Origin: Nocardioides immobilis
GTDB lineage: Bacteria > Actinomycetota > Actinomycetes > Propionibacteriales > Nocardioidaceae
Direction: 5' to 3'
NCBI RefSeq assembly: GCF_003515065.1
Contig: NZ_QXGH01000012.1
Coordinates: 62,001-126,000, forward strand
Length of the DNA: 64,000 bases
The notes beneath the pieces are model-generated. The model searched no databases. It was not told where the DNA came from and was given only the letters and a program-made list of their open reading frames with translations. Within the stretch, counting starts at the first letter, position 1, and every line of letters begins with the position of its first letter. This document shows positions 17,573-27,512 of the stretch, piece after piece. Position numbers and translations under genes: made by a program.

Positions 17573-19622
17573 GCCCCTGATCGTCCCAGGTCTTCGCGAC
17601 CAGGGTGAGCACGTCGTACGTCGCCACCGGCGCGTCGTCCTGGTTGGTGACGACCGCGTCCCACCGGACCTCGCCGTAGTCGGCCGACGACCGGGGCGTG
17701 ATCTGCTTGACGGTGAGCGTCACCCGGATCGTGTCGTCGGCCTTCACCGGCGTCAGGAACCGGAGGTTGTCGACGCCGAAGTTGGCGAGCACCGGCCCCG
17801 GGTCGGGGTCGACGAACAGGCCGGCGGCCAGCGAGACGACCAGGTAGCCGTGGGCGACGATCCCGCCGAAGAGCGGGTTGGCCGCGGCTGCCTCCGGATC
17901 GGTGTGGGCGTAGAACGTGTCACCGGTGAGCTCGGCGAACCGGTCGATGTCGGCCAGGGTCACCGGGCGCGGCTCGGACACGATGCTGTCGCCGATCCGC
18001 AGGTCGCGGAGGCTCTTGCGGAACGGGTGCACGTCGTCGACCGACCGCTGGGAGCCGGTCGTCCAGCGTCCGGTGATCGCGGTGAGCATGTCGGGGGAGG
18101 CCTGGACGGCGGTGCGCTGCAGGTGGTGCAGCACGCCGCGGATGCCGCCGAGCTCCTCGCCGCCACCGGCGCGTCCGGGACCGCCGTGGACGAGCACGGG
18201 CAGCGGGCTGCCGTGGCCGCCGGCCGTCGCAGCCTCGGCGGCGTCGTGACGGTCGAGGACCAGGATCCGGCCGTGCCACGGAGCGAGCCCGAGGGTGACG
18301 GTGCGGGCGACCTCGGGGTCGTGGGTGACCACGGAGGCGACCAGGCTGCCCTTGCCCCGCGCGGCGAGCGCGATCGCCTCGTCGGTGGAGGCATAGGTCA
18401 GGACCGTGCTGACCGGTCCGAACGGCTCCACGTCGTGCGGCTCGGACGCGCCCGGGTGCGCGCGCAGCAGCACGGGGGAGATGAAGGCACCCCGCTCGGC
18501 GTCAGCGCCGACGACGTCGACCCGCTCCGGGTCGCCGTACACGATGTCGGCGCTGTTGCGGAGGGCCTCGATCGCCTTGCGCACCTCCTCGCGCTGGCCG
18601 ACGCTCGCGAGGGCGCCCATCCGCACCGACTCGTCGGCCGGGTTGCCGACCACGACCTTGGCCAACCGCGCGCTGATCGCCTCGATCACCGGGTCGGCCA
18701 TCGCCTCGGGCACGATCGCCCGCCGGATCGCGGTGCACTTCTGGCCGGCCTTGACCGTCATCTCGGCGACGACGCCCTTGACGAAGAGGTCGAACTCCGG
18801 CGCGTCCGTCGTGACGTCGGGTCCCAGGATGGAGCAGTTGAGCGAGTCGGCCTCGACGCCGAGGCGGACCCCACGGTGGAGGACCGATGGGTGGTTGCGC
18901 AGGATCTCGGCGGTGTGGGCCGAGCCGGTGAAGGCGACCGAGTCCTGCTCGCCGAGCTCGTCGAGCAGGGTGCCCGCGCTCCCGCACAGGAGCTGGAGGC
19001 TGCCCTCCGGGAGGATCTCCGACTCGATGATCCGTCGGACCACGGCCTCGGTGAGGTACGCCGTCTGGCTGGCCGGCTTCACGATGCTCGGCAGGCCGGC
19101 GAGGAACGCCGGCGCCAACTTCTCGAGCATGCCCCAGACCGGGAAGTTGAAGGCGTTGATCTGTACGGCGACGCCGGGCCGCGACGTGTAGACGTGCTGG
19201 CCGACGAACGTCCCGCCGCGGCCGAGGCCCTCGACCGCTCCGTCCAGCACGATCGTGTCGTTGGGCAGCTCGCGGGTGCCCTTGCTGGCGTAGGAGAACA
19301 CGGTGCCGATGCCGCCGTCGATGTCGATCATCGAGTCGCGCTGGGTGGCGCCGGTGCGCAGGGAGAGGGCGTAGAACTCGTCCTTGAGCTGCCCGAGGTG
19401 CTTGGCGAGCGCCTTCAGCAGTCCGGCGCGCTCATGGAACGTCATCCGACGTACGGCGGGACCGCCCGTCGTACGGGCATGCTCGACCATCGCGCGCAGG
19501 TCGACGCCGCGACTCGAGATCCGCGCGACCTCCTCCCCGGTGGTCGCGTCGAGGACCGCTTCGCCCTCGTCCTCCGCGCGGAACCAGTGGCCGGCGACGT
19601 AGCTCTCGAGCAGTGCGCTCAC
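17565..19622 (-). CDS. paaZ: PaaZ: oxepin-CoA hydrolase / 3-oxo-5,6-dehydrosuberyl-CoA semialdehyde dehydrogenase
   Basis: 685 residues from GTG 19622 with GGAAGG upstream. Two fused domains: an NADP-dependent aldehyde dehydrogenase (1 to ~520; catalytic Cys296 in AGQKCTAIR, Glu257) and a C-terminal MaoC-type enoyl hydratase (~535-685; Asp568/His573 in [10 protein letters not shown]). The hydratase half opens the oxepin ring of oxepin-CoA and the ALDH half oxidises the resulting aldehyde, in the phenylacetate catabolon. It diverges from paaABCDE and precedes the tetR gene. Length and catalytic residues match the complete bifunctional form. Confidence 0.95.
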   Translation of the reverse strand: MSALLESYVAGHWFRAEDEGEAVLDATTGEEVARISSRGVDLRAMVEHARTTGGPAVRRMTFHERAGLLKALAKHLGQLKDEFYALSLRTGATQRDSMIDIDGGIGTVFSYASKGTRELPNDTIVLDGAVEGLGRGGTFVGQHVYTSRPGVAVQINAFNFPVWGMLEKLAPAFLAGLPSIVKPASQTAYLTEAVVRRIIESEILPEGSLQLLCGSAGTLLDELGEQDSVAFTGSAHTAEILRNHPSVLHRGVRLGVEADSLNCSILGPDVTTDAPEFDLFVKGVVAEMTVKAGQKCTAIRRAIVPEAMADPVIEAISARLAKVVVGNPADESVRMGALASVGQREEVRKAIEALRNSADIVYGDPERVDVVGADAERGAFISPVLLRAHPGASEPHDVEPFGPVSTVLTYASTDEAIALAARGKGSLVASVVTHDPEVARTVTLGLAPWHGRILVLDRHDAAEAATAGGHGSPLPVLVHGGPGRAGGGEELGGIRGVLHHLQRTAVQASPDMLTAITGRWTTGSQRSVDDVHPFRKSLRDLRIGDSIVSEPRPVTLADIDRFAELTGDTFYAHTDPEAAAANPLFGGIVAHGYLVVSLAAGLFVDPDPGPVLANFGVDNLRFLTPVKADDTIRVTLTVKQITPRSSADYGEVRWDAVVTNQDDAPVATYDVLTLVAKTWDDQGHA

Positions 19623-19691
19623 GGTGCGCTTCCTTCCGATGGGGTTTCGGGGCGGGCCGTTGCGCGACCCGGGAGACCTGTGTCACAGTAA

Positions 19692-19711
19692 TACAGAACG
19701 ATCGGTCAGTA
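19692..19711. promoter_or_regulatory. Candidate PaaR-type operator between paaZ and paaA
   Basis: TACAGAACGATCGGTCAGTA is a 20-bp inverted repeat with 8 of 10 pairs matched around CGATCG, in the 119-bp gap between divergent paaZ and paaA. Read on the minus strand the right half, ACTGACCG, resembles the half-site I recall for corynebacterial PaaR. Confidence 0.6.
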
Positions 19712-19741
19712 AATAGATTCCTGTCACCTCCGGAGGTACCG

Positions 19742-20689
19742 ATGTCATCGGCTGTCGCTGAGCCCGAGCTCGCTGCGCAGTTCGACGCGACCGTCCGCCG
19801 CAAGGACCGCATCGAGCCGCGCGACTGGATGCCCGACGCCTACCGGAAGACCGTCGTGCGCCAGGTCGCCCAGCACGCGCACTCGGAGATCATCGGCATG
19901 CAGCCGGAGGGCCAGTGGATCGGTCGCGCGCCGTCCTTGCGACGCAAGGCGATCCTGCTGGCCAAGGTGCAGGACGAGGCTGGGCACGGGCTCTACCTCT
20001 ACTCCGCGACCGAGACGCTCGGCGTCTCCCGGGACGAGCTGACCGAGATGCTGATCTCGGGGAGGCAGAAGTACTCCTCGATCTTCAACTACCCGGCGCT
20101 GTCGTACGCCGACGTCGGCACCATCGGCTGGCTCGTCGACGGCGCCGCGATCTGCAACCAGGTCCCGCTCTGTCGTACGTCGTTCGGCCCCTACGGCCGG
20201 GCGATGATCCGGATCTGCAAGGAGGAGTCCTTCCACCAGCGACAGGGCTTCGAGCTGCTGATGACGATGATGCGCGGCACCGACGAGCAGCGCGCGATGG
20301 TGCAGGAGTCGGTGAACCGGTTCTGGTGGCCGGCGCTGATGATGTTCGGTCCGCCGGACGACGCGTCGCCCAACACCGAGCAGTCCATGGCGTGGGGCAT
20401 CAAGACGCACACCAACGACGAGCTGCGCCAGCGCTTCGTCGACATGTCCGTGCCCCAGGCGAAGGCGCTCGGCGTCACCTTCCCCGACCCGGACCTGAAG
20501 TGGAACGAGGAGCGGCAGGCCCACGACTTCGGCCAGCCCGATTGGGACGAGTTCTGGGACGTCGTCAAGGGCAACGGTCCGTGCAACGCCCAACGGATCG
20601 CCCACCGCAAGCAGGCGTGCGACGACGGCGCTTGGGTCCGCGAGGCCGCGATGGCGTTCGCCGAGAAGCAGAAGGTGGCGACGGCATGA
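19742..20689 (+). CDS. paaA: 1,2-phenylacetyl-CoA epoxidase subunit PaaA (catalytic diiron)
   Basis: 315 residues from ATG 19742 with GGAGGT seven nt upstream; the frame is open further 5' but only through the promoter. Ferritin-like diiron catalytic subunit of the multicomponent monooxygenase that epoxidises the ring of phenylacetyl-CoA. Visible ligand regions include [17 protein letters not shown] (residues ~77-93) and [17 protein letters not shown] (~155-171). First gene of a five-gene set in the order paaABCDE. Confidence 0.97.
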   Translation: MSSAVAEPELAAQFDATVRRKDRIEPRDWMPDAYRKTVVRQVAQHAHSEIIGMQPEGQWIGRAPSLRRKAILLAKVQDEAGHGLYLYSATETLGVSRDELTEMLISGRQKYSSIFNYPALSYADVGTIGWLVDGAAICNQVPLCRTSFGPYGRAMIRICKEESFHQRQGFELLMTMMRGTDEQRAMVQESVNRFWWPALMMFGPPDDASPNTEQSMAWGIKTHTNDELRQRFVDMSVPQAKALGVTFPDPDLKWNEERQAHDFGQPDWDEFWDVVKGNGPCNAQRIAHRKQACDDGAWVREAAMAFAEKQKVATA

Positions 20690-20982
20690 GCGACGAGGTC
20701 CGGGGCGAGTGGCCCCTCTACGAGGTGTTCGTGCGCGGCAAGCGCGGCCTCAACCACGTCCACGTCGGCTCGCTGCACGCGCCCGACGACGCGATGGCGG
20801 TGCGTCACGCCCGTGACGTCTACACCCGCCGCAACGAGGGCGTGAGCATCTGGGTGGTGCGCTCCGACGCGATCACCGCCTCCAGCCCGGACGAGAAGGA
20901 CCCGCTGTTCGCGCCGAGTGGCGACAAGGTCTACCGGCACCCGACGTTCTACGAGATCCCCGACAACGTCCCCCACATGTGA
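20686..20982 (+). CDS. paaB: 1,2-phenylacetyl-CoA epoxidase subunit PaaB
   Basis: 98 residues, overlapping paaA by ATGA. Small structural subunit needed to assemble the PaaABCE epoxidase and link oxygenase to reductase. The typical opening [20 protein letters not shown] and closing [10 protein letters not shown] are present. Complete and in the normal position. Confidence 0.95.
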   Translation: MSDEVRGEWPLYEVFVRGKRGLNHVHVGSLHAPDDAMAVRHARDVYTRRNEGVSIWVVRSDAITASSPDEKDPLFAPSGDKVYRHPTFYEIPDNVPHM

Positions 20983-20992
20983 AGACGCAGAC

Positions 20993-21847
20993 ATGCCTGA
21001 GATCCACACCCATGAAGCCGACGAGCACGACTCGGCGTACGCCGGTCTGCTCGTCAACGACGCGCACTGGGCGTTCGGGACCGACTTCGAGGACCCGTTG
21101 GCCGGCGTCGACACGACGGTCCCCGAGGGGATCGACGCCCACGAGCTGGCGACGTACTGCCTCCGGCTCGGTGACGACGCGCTGATCCTGTCCCAGCGGC
21201 TCTCCGAGTGGTGCAGCCGCGCACCTGACCTGGAGGAGGACATCGCGCTGGCCAACGTCGCGCTCGACCTGCTCGGCCAGGCCCGCCTGCTCCTGGCCAG
21301 GGCGGCAGCCGCCGACCCGTCGTTGGTGCCCGCCCTGCCCGAGGGGTCGCCGGTGCCGCCGGAGGACGCGTTGGCGTTCTTCCGCGATGACCGCGAGTTC
21401 CGGAACGCGTGCCTGGTCGAGCTGCCCAACGGGGACTTCGCCGAGACCGTCGGCCGGATCCTGGTGTTCGCGACCTACCGGCTCTCGCTGTTCCAGCGGC
21501 TCACGTCGCATCCCGATGCCGTGCTCCGGGCGGTCGCGGCCAAGGGCGTCAAGGAGCTGACCTACCACCGTGACTTCGCCGGCCGCTGGTTCCTCACGCT
21601 GGCCCGCGGCTCCGACGAGTCGCGACGGCGTCTGGAGGCCGGGCTGGCCCGGACCTGGGCCTACCGCCACGAGCTCGGGGAGGACGACGAGGCCGAGCTG
21701 GTGCTCGAGCAGGTGCTGGCCACGAGCGGCATCGCCGCGCCCGACGTACGCCCGATCTCGACCGGCGGCCGGCACACCGAGCACCTGAGCCGGCTGCTCG
21801 CCGAGATGCAGGTCGTGGCCCGCCAGCACCCGATGGGGGTCTGGTGA
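20993..21847 (+). CDS. paaC: 1,2-phenylacetyl-CoA epoxidase subunit PaaC
   Basis: 284 residues from ATG 20993, 10 nt after paaB. Structural, ferritin-like subunit that pairs with PaaA in the epoxidase core. LRLGDDALILSQRLSEWC near residues 59-76, DLLGQARLLL and KGVKELTYHRDFAGRW fit the family. Overlaps paaD by one base. Confidence 0.95.
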   Translation: MPEIHTHEADEHDSAYAGLLVNDAHWAFGTDFEDPLAGVDTTVPEGIDAHELATYCLRLGDDALILSQRLSEWCSRAPDLEEDIALANVALDLLGQARLLLARAAAADPSLVPALPEGSPVPPEDALAFFRDDREFRNACLVELPNGDFAETVGRILVFATYRLSLFQRLTSHPDAVLRAVAAKGVKELTYHRDFAGRWFLTLARGSDESRRRLEAGLARTWAYRHELGEDDEAELVLEQVLATSGIAAPDVRPISTGGRHTEHLSRLLAEMQVVARQHPMGVW

Positions 21848-22368
21848 TGGTCCCAGCCGTCCTCGACCAGCGGAGAGTCGAGCGCGCCCGGGCGGTGGCG
21901 GCGACCGTCACGGACCCGGAGCTGCCGATGCTCACGCTGCACGACCTCGGCGTGCTGCGTGAGGTCGCCCTGGACGAGGACGGCGGAGTGGTCGTGGCGA
22001 TCACGCCGACCTACTCCGGCTGCCCGGCGATGGCGACCATGCGGGACGACCTGCTCCACCGGCTGCAGGCCGCCGGGTTCGCCGAAGCCCGGGTCCGGGT
22101 CGCGCTGGAGCCCGCCTGGACCACGGACTGGATCACCCCGGAGGGTCGGGCGGCGCTGGCGGAGGCCGGCATCTCCCCTCCGGGGCCCGCTCCGCGGCGC
22201 GAGGGCCCGGTCGCGCTCAGCCTGTCCCCGACCCGCCGTGCCGTCCGGTGCCCGCGTTGCGGGGCGGACGACGTCGCGCTGACCTCGGAGTTCGGCTCGA
22301 CCGCTTGCAAGGCGATGTACCGCTGCCGGGACTGCCTCGAGCCCTTCGACCACTTGAAGGAGATCTGA
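21847..22368 (+). CDS. paaD: PaaD, Fe-S maturation factor of the phenylacetyl-CoA epoxidase
   Basis: 173 residues from ATG 21847; a GTG codon just before it is an alternative start. An N-terminal MIP18/DUF59-like domain (DPELPMLTLHDLGVLREV, then ITPTYSGCPAM) is followed by a zinc-ribbon-like C-terminus with CPRCG and CRDC pairs. PaaD is needed to make the active epoxidase, probably delivering the 2Fe-2S cluster of PaaE. In register within paaABCDE. Confidence 0.93.
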   Translation: MVPAVLDQRRVERARAVAATVTDPELPMLTLHDLGVLREVALDEDGGVVVAITPTYSGCPAMATMRDDLLHRLQAAGFAEARVRVALEPAWTTDWITPEGRAALAEAGISPPGPAPRREGPVALSLSPTRRAVRCPRCGADDVALTSEFGSTACKAMYRCRDCLEPFDHLKEI

Positions 22369-22369
22369 C

Positions 22370-23455
22370 GTGACCGCGACCCTCGCTCGGGAGCCCGCGT
22401 CGCGGACGACGTTCCACGAGCTCACCGTCGCCGACGTCCAGCGGCTGACCGACGACGCTGTCGCTGTCACCTTCGACGTCCCGGTCGAGCTGCAGGGCCT
22501 CTTCGCGTTCGAGGCCGGCCAGTCGTTGACCCTGCGCCGGACGATCGACGGCGTCGAGCACCGGCGGACCTACTCGATCTGCTCGCCGGTCGGCAGCCCG
22601 CCGCGGATCGGCATCCGCGAGATCCCGGGCGGCCTCTTCTCCTCGTGGCTGGTGCGCCAGGTGCGACCCGGCGACCGGGTGGAGGTTCAGCCACCGACCG
22701 GGAGCTTCCGCGCCGACCCGGCCGCGGGTGGCCGCCACCTCTGCATCGCGGCCGGCTCGGGCATCACCCCGATGCTGTCCATCGCCACCTCGGTGCTGGC
22801 GAACCCTGCTGCGAACGTGACGCTGCTCTACGGCAACCGCACCACGACGTCGGTCATGTTCTCCGAGGAGCTGGCGGACCTCAAGGACGCCCACCACCAA
22901 CGGCTCGACCTGGTCCACGTGCTGTCCCGGGAGCCGCGGGACGTCGAGCTGTTCTCCGGCCGCCTCGACGGCGACCGGCTGCGCCAGCTGGTCACCCTGC
23001 TGGTCCCGGTGGCGGAGCTCGACCACGTCTGGATCTGCGGCCCGGTGGCGATGCTGTCCGAGGCGCGGGCGGTGCTCGAGGAGCTCGGCGTGCCCGGGGA
23101 GAAGGTGCACTTCGAGCTCTTCTACGTCGATGAGCCGCCGCCCCAGCTCCGCCACGCCGACCGGGTCGTCGACGGCGTGACGAGCGACGTCACCGTCGTC
23201 GTCGACGGCCGTACGACGACGACGCCGATGCCGCGCGACACCACGATCCTCGACTCCGCCCAGGCGATCCGCAGCGACCTGCCGTTCGCCTGCAAGGGCG
23301 GCGTGTGCGGCACCTGTCGCGCCAAGGTCTGCGCCGGCGAGGTGGACATGGTCCGCAACTACGCGCTCGAACCCGACGAGGTCGCTCGCGACTTCGTCCT
23401 CACCTGCCAGTCGTTCCCCGTGAGTCCCGCGGTCACCGTCGACTACGACGCTTGA
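22370..23455 (+). CDS. paaE: 1,2-phenylacetyl-CoA epoxidase reductase PaaE
   Basis: 361 residues from GTG 22370. Electron-delivery subunit: an N-terminal ferredoxin-reductase module binding FAD (RRTYSICSPVG) and NADPH (CIAAGSGITPMLS, then WICGPVAML), residues ~10-240, followed by a C-terminal plant-type 2Fe-2S ferredoxin with the CKGGVCGTCRAKVC cluster motif and a distal Cys in LTCQSFP. Passes electrons from NADPH to the PaaA diiron site. Last of paaABCDE, 24 nt before paaG. Confidence 0.96.
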   Translation: MTATLAREPASRTTFHELTVADVQRLTDDAVAVTFDVPVELQGLFAFEAGQSLTLRRTIDGVEHRRTYSICSPVGSPPRIGIREIPGGLFSSWLVRQVRPGDRVEVQPPTGSFRADPAAGGRHLCIAAGSGITPMLSIATSVLANPAANVTLLYGNRTTTSVMFSEELADLKDAHHQRLDLVHVLSREPRDVELFSGRLDGDRLRQLVTLLVPVAELDHVWICGPVAMLSEARAVLEELGVPGEKVHFELFYVDEPPPQLRHADRVVDGVTSDVTVVVDGRTTTTPMPRDTTILDSAQAIRSDLPFACKGGVCGTCRAKVCAGEVDMVRNYALEPDEVARDFVLTCQSFPVSPAVTVDYDA

Positions 23456-23479
23456 CCATCCACCCCCGAAGGAGCCCCC

Positions 23480-24271
23480 ATGACCGACCAGCCCGTGCTC
23501 GTGGACCGCGCCGACGCGGTCGCGACCGTCACCCTCAACCGGCCCGACCGACGCAACGCACTGACCGGTGAGCTCAAGGAGGCCCTGGTCGCGGCACTGG
23601 AGGAGGTCGCCGACGACACCGAGGTGCGGGCCGTCGTGCTCACCGGGGCGGGCTCCGCCTTCTGCGTCGGCCAGGACCTGGGCGAGCATGCCGCCGCTCT
23701 GGAGGCCGACCCGTCGACCGCGTTCGACACCGTGCCCCAGCACTACTCGCCGATCGTCACCGCGCTGGCGACCATGCCCAAGCCGGTGATCGCCGCCGTC
23801 AACGGCACCTGCGTCGGCGCCGGGCTGGGCTTCGCGCTGGCCTGCGACCTGCGGGTCTTCGCGGGCGGCGCCACGCTCGGTACGGCGTTCTCGGCGATCG
23901 GCCTCACCTGCGACTCCGGCCTGGCCTCGACCCTGCCGCGCGCGGTCGGCGACGCCCGGGCCCGGGAGCTGGTGCTGCTCGGCCGCAACTTCACCCCCGA
24001 GGAGGCCGTCGACTGGGGGATCGCCGGCGAGATCGTGCCGGCCGAGGAGGTCCTCGCGGCGGCAACCAAGACCGCCTCCCGCCTCGCTGCCGGCCCCACC
24101 CTCGCCTACGCCGAGTCCAAGCGGCTGCTGGCCGTCGGGCTCGACCGCTCGCTGACCGACACCCTCGGCGAGGAGGCGGTCGCCCAGGCCCGGTGCGGCA
24201 TGACCCAGGACCACAGCGGCGCAGTCACGGCCTTCCTCAATCGCGAGCGGCCGACGTTCGCGGGGGAGTAG
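23480..24271 (+). CDS. paaG: Enoyl-CoA hydratase/isomerase, probable PaaG (ring-1,2-epoxyphenylacetyl-CoA isomerase)
   Basis: 263 residues with AGGAG before ATG 23480. Crotonase fold: oxyanion-hole loops around GQDLG (~64) and GAGLG (~113), and an Asp (D145 in LTCDSGLAS) where hydratases carry Glu. Asp at this site, and the context FSAIGLTCDSG, match PaaG, which converts the ring epoxide to the seven-membered oxepin-CoA. No separate PaaF-like hydratase or PaaJ thiolase is present here. The 3' end overlaps the convergent tetR by 35 bp. Confidence 0.85.
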   Translation: MTDQPVLVDRADAVATVTLNRPDRRNALTGELKEALVAALEEVADDTEVRAVVLTGAGSAFCVGQDLGEHAAALEADPSTAFDTVPQHYSPIVTALATMPKPVIAAVNGTCVGAGLGFALACDLRVFAGGATLGTAFSAIGLTCDSGLASTLPRAVGDARARELVLLGRNFTPEEAVDWGIAGEIVPAEEVLAAATKTASRLAAGPTLAYAESKRLLAVGLDRSLTDTLGEEAVAQARCGMTQDHSGAVTAFLNRERPTFAGE

Positions 24272-24866
24272 CCGCCCGCAGCGCCGGGCCGAGCCAACGA
24301 CGTACGAGCGCCCGGAGCTCCTCCTCGGACCGAGGCGGATCCGCCGGGTACTGCAGGAACGACACGAACAACCGCATCAGGACCTCGGCGAGGCCCTCGA
24401 GCTCGTCGTCCTCGACCCCGATCTCGGACCAGTCCACGGGGATCCGGCGCAGGATGCCCGCGCCCAGCGCGACCGCCATCGACGAGGTCGTGTCCCGGCT
24501 GAAGACCTCGGTCTCCCCGGCCTGGAACAGGGCTCCGATGTGCCGCTCCTGCGGGATCGCCTGGACGGCGAAGACCACCGACTCGATCGCGGCCTCGGCC
24601 GGCGTCGTGCAGGCGGCCAGGTGCTGCTCCATCCGGTCGACGAAGTCGTCGAGCCCGGTTTGCGCGACGGCAGCGAAGAGCTCGGCGAGGTTGGCGTAGT
24701 AGCGGTAGACCGTCTGCCGGGTCACGCCGAGCTCGCTCGCCACGTCGGACAGCGTCGTCTTCGCGGGCCCGAACTTCTCGAGGCAGGTGGCCGCGGCGGC
24801 GACGATCCGCTCGCGCGCCTCGGCCTCGGTCCGCGGTGGGTTGCCCTGCCAGCCGTGATGGCCCAT
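24237..24866 (-). CDS. TetR-family regulator of the flavoprotein/membrane operon
   Basis: 209 residues from ATG 24866. The N-terminal DNA-binding domain is FGPAKTTLSDVASELGVTRQ followed by TVYRYYANLAELF; the C-terminal half is a generic ligand domain. It begins 5 nt after the membrane-protein stop and is the last gene of a three-gene minus-strand operon, so it is likely an autoregulator acting at the palindrome upstream of the flavoprotein gene (27513-27545). Ligand unknown. The longer frame to 25055 is a shadow of the membrane-protein gene. Confidence 0.85.
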   Translation of the reverse strand: MGHHGWQGNPPRTEAEARERIVAAAATCLEKFGPAKTTLSDVASELGVTRQTVYRYYANLAELFAAVAQTGLDDFVDRMEQHLAACTTPAEAAIESVVFAVQAIPQERHIGALFQAGETEVFSRDTTSSMAVALGAGILRRIPVDWSEIGVEDDELEGLAEVLMRLFVSFLQYPADPPRSEEELRALVRRWLGPALRAATPPRTSAARD

Positions 24867-24870
24867 CCGC

Positions 24871-25989
24871 TCAGCCCACCTCGACCGGGGTACGACGACG
24901 CGCGGTGTGGAGCACGGCGAGGACCGCCGCCGCCCCGGCGAAGCAGGCGAGGGTGTACCAACCGCTGCCCACCGGAGTGCCGTCGCTGGTGATGCCGTTG
25001 TCGGCGTCGAGGAAGTCGGGCAGGGCAACCAGCCAGAGGAGCGCCATCGCGACAAGGTAGACGACGGGGTAGACGCGGGCGAACGGCGTCATCGGTTCGG
25101 GCCCTTCCGTGTCGCGCCGCCGGACGTGGCTGACCAGGATCCAGAGACCGGCCACCCACACCAGCGCGAGCTCGATCCCGAGGACCCAGGCCTGCGCAGT
25201 GATGTCGGGTGTCTCGCCGCCGAACACGGCCGACGGGATGCCGAACAGGGCCATCGACGGCGGGGTCAGGACGCCGGCCAACGCGATCCGCCACGTGAGC
25301 GACCACCCGCGCCGCGGGCCGCCGCCGGGGGCCTCGGACCCCGTCAGCTTGACGGCGAGGTAGGTCATCACGCCGAAGGACACCGACGCGAAGAGCAGCA
25401 TGCTGTTCATCGGCACCGAGGCCAGCGCGGGATGGTTGACCTCGACGTTGGCGTCGTTCCACCCCCACCACTTCAGCTGGGGGCCGAGCTGGTCGAAGAT
25501 CTCGTAGAAGACCTGGCAGACGAAGGCCACCAGGATCGAGCCCACCAGCGCACCGCGGTGCCGGAACACCCCCAGCACCCGGACCACCTCGTAGACGAGC
25601 TGGCTCAGCGCCGGGTAGATCGCGACGATGTAGAGCGGCAGCCGGTCCCACATGAACTGCACCGTGAAGACGTTGTGGGCGAAGATGAAGCCGTACTGCT
25701 CGTCCAGGCCGAACCACTCGGGGAAGTAGAGCGGCGGCTCGGTGACGAACAGGTAGATCAGCGACGCGCACCAGATCGCGAGGTTGACCGGATCGCCCGC
25801 GCGCAGCCGTCGTACGGCGTGCACCAGTGCCCACACCGCGCCCGCGATGATGACCAGCTCGAGCACCGGCATCGTGCCGTTGGCCAGGTCGAACGGGTTG
25901 CGCACCGACACGACCGGACTCACGTCGTGGCAGTCGAACCCGAGGTTGCGGGTGACCTGTTCCGCGGCCTCCTCGCAGGTCGCGCTCAT
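24871..25989 (-). CDS. Polytopic membrane protein of unknown function
   Basis: 372 residues from ATG 25989, overlapping the flavoprotein stop by 4 nt. About eight or nine hydrophobic helices begin at residue ~40. Polar loops hold conserved-looking aromatic stretches such as PPLYFPEWFGLDEQYG and LKWWGWNDANVEVNH. I do not recognise a family. Coupling with a LasC-like flavoprotein and a TetR gene suggests a membrane partner in oxidation or transport of a hydrophobic (possibly isoprenoid or steroid-like) compound, which is speculation. Confidence 0.75.
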   Translation of the reverse strand: MSATCEEAAEQVTRNLGFDCHDVSPVVSVRNPFDLANGTMPVLELVIIAGAVWALVHAVRRLRAGDPVNLAIWCASLIYLFVTEPPLYFPEWFGLDEQYGFIFAHNVFTVQFMWDRLPLYIVAIYPALSQLVYEVVRVLGVFRHRGALVGSILVAFVCQVFYEIFDQLGPQLKWWGWNDANVEVNHPALASVPMNSMLLFASVSFGVMTYLAVKLTGSEAPGGGPRRGWSLTWRIALAGVLTPPSMALFGIPSAVFGGETPDITAQAWVLGIELALVWVAGLWILVSHVRRRDTEGPEPMTPFARVYPVVYLVAMALLWLVALPDFLDADNGITSDGTPVGSGWYTLACFAGAAAVLAVLHTARRRTPVEVG

Positions 25990-27500
25990 CGGACGGCGGC
26001 CAGCTCGGTCGGGCGGTCCACGGCCCCCGGGGTCCAGTCGGTGCCCGGCGGGTCCTGCCGCGCGTCGAACCCGAACGGCACCTTGGTGCGGCCGAGCAGC
26101 GCGTTGACCTTGAAGCGGAGGAGCCCGGCCAGCACCCGCGGGTTCCTCATCATGTCGCCCAGCGACTCGTCGAGGTTGAAGACGCGTGCGAAGTGCTCGT
26201 CCACCACCGCGTCCTCGCGGGCCGCGCCGGTGATCAGGTTGAACGCCGGCCAGGTCATCGAGGCGAGGATCTTGCGCTGCCATGAAGGCAGGGTCTCCGT
26301 GCCGGTGGCGCACTCGTAGCCGCGGTCGCGCGCCATCGCCATGCCCCACGGCACCTTGAGCCCCGTGCGCTGCTCGGCCAGGAACCGCCGGAAGAACCGG
26401 TGGTCCAGCCGCTGGTCGGCGTCGGCGGCCGCCTGGAGGTGTGCCCTGAGGATCAGCGCCGAGCCCGCGGCGGAGCTGATGCCCTGGGCGTAGAACGGGT
26501 TGAACGCGCAGATCGCGTCGCCGATGAAGACGATGCCCAGAGGTACGTCGGGAAGCCGGTCGTAGCGCCGCCACTTGTTGCCGGTCGAGCGGGTCAGGTG
26601 GACGTCCGATGCCGGCTGACACTCGGCCATCGCAGCTGCGAACAACGGCGCCCTGACCCGTTCGGCCGAGGCGACGAAGTCCTCGGTCGTGCGCGGCATG
26701 TCGATGCCCCACGAGCCCATGCAGGCGATCGTCCGGCCGCCCTCGATGGGGAAGAAGTTGACCAGGAACTCGTGCTCGGGCGCGTGGTCGCCCTTGTCCT
26801 GCGTCGGCATGATCACCAGGTGCTGCCACCACCACGACGCGGGGCGGTCCTCGGGAGCCGGTAGGTCGTACCACCGCGAGGTGTAGGTGACCTTGGCGTC
26901 GAGCGTCTGCACCGGGGTCTCGGGCCAGCCGGCGGCCACCAGCCAGTCGGAGACCGAGGAGCCCCTGCCCATCGCATCGACGACGAGATCGGCGTCGATC
27001 CGCTCGTCGCCGCCCGCTGCCGTCGAGAACGCAACACCGGTGACCCGGCCCCGGGCGGTGCCGCCGTCGGCCGTCTCGATCCCGCGCACCGAAACGCCCT
27101 CGCGGATGACGACGTTGCTCACCTCGCGCACCTTGTCGCGCAGCACCCGCTCGATCAGGATCCGTGAGCTGTAGACCATCGTCATCGACGACTGCTTGCG
27201 CGAGGCCCAGCCGGTGCCCTCGAGGTAGGCAGCGTCCATCGACGGCATCAGGTGCAGGCCGCCGGCCGCGATCAGGTCCTCCTCGAAGCCCGGGAACAGC
27301 GCATCGATCGCCCGGCGACCCGAGTTGAGCAGGAAGTGCGGGTGCTTGCTCTGCGGTACGCCGCGCCGGTGCTCGGCATCGGCCGGCAGCTCGTCGCGCT
27401 CGAGGACCAGCACCTCGTCGAAGTGTGGCGCGAGCGCGCCGGCGGCACACAGTCCCGCCATGCTCCCGCCGAGTACGACGGCCGTCCTGCCCAGGCTCAT
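25986..27500 (-). CDS. FAD-dependent monooxygenase/oxidoreductase (LasC/PHBH-like)
   Basis: 504 residues from ATG 27500 with GGAG eight nt upstream; an ATG at 27515 inside the operator would add five. The N-terminal dinucleotide fold AVVLGGSMAGLCAAG starts at residue 7 and binds FAD; the second FAD motif is VFIGDAICAFNPFYAQGIS (~330-348). The segment GVPQSKHPHFLLNSGRRAID fits LasC-like epoxidases and related flavin monooxygenases acting on hydrophobic substrates. The substrate is not deducible. First gene of an operon with a membrane protein and a TetR regulator. Confidence 0.85.
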   Translation of the reverse strand: MSLGRTAVVLGGSMAGLCAAGALAPHFDEVLVLERDELPADAEHRRGVPQSKHPHFLLNSGRRAIDALFPGFEEDLIAAGGLHLMPSMDAAYLEGTGWASRKQSSMTMVYSSRILIERVLRDKVREVSNVVIREGVSVRGIETADGGTARGRVTGVAFSTAAGGDERIDADLVVDAMGRGSSVSDWLVAAGWPETPVQTLDAKVTYTSRWYDLPAPEDRPASWWWQHLVIMPTQDKGDHAPEHEFLVNFFPIEGGRTIACMGSWGIDMPRTTEDFVASAERVRAPLFAAAMAECQPASDVHLTRSTGNKWRRYDRLPDVPLGIVFIGDAICAFNPFYAQGISSAAGSALILRAHLQAAADADQRLDHRFFRRFLAEQRTGLKVPWGMAMARDRGYECATGTETLPSWQRKILASMTWPAFNLITGAAREDAVVDEHFARVFNLDESLGDMMRNPRVLAGLLRFKVNALLGRTKVPFGFDARQDPPGTDWTPGAVDRPTELAAVR

Positions 27501-27512
27501 GCGATCTCCATT

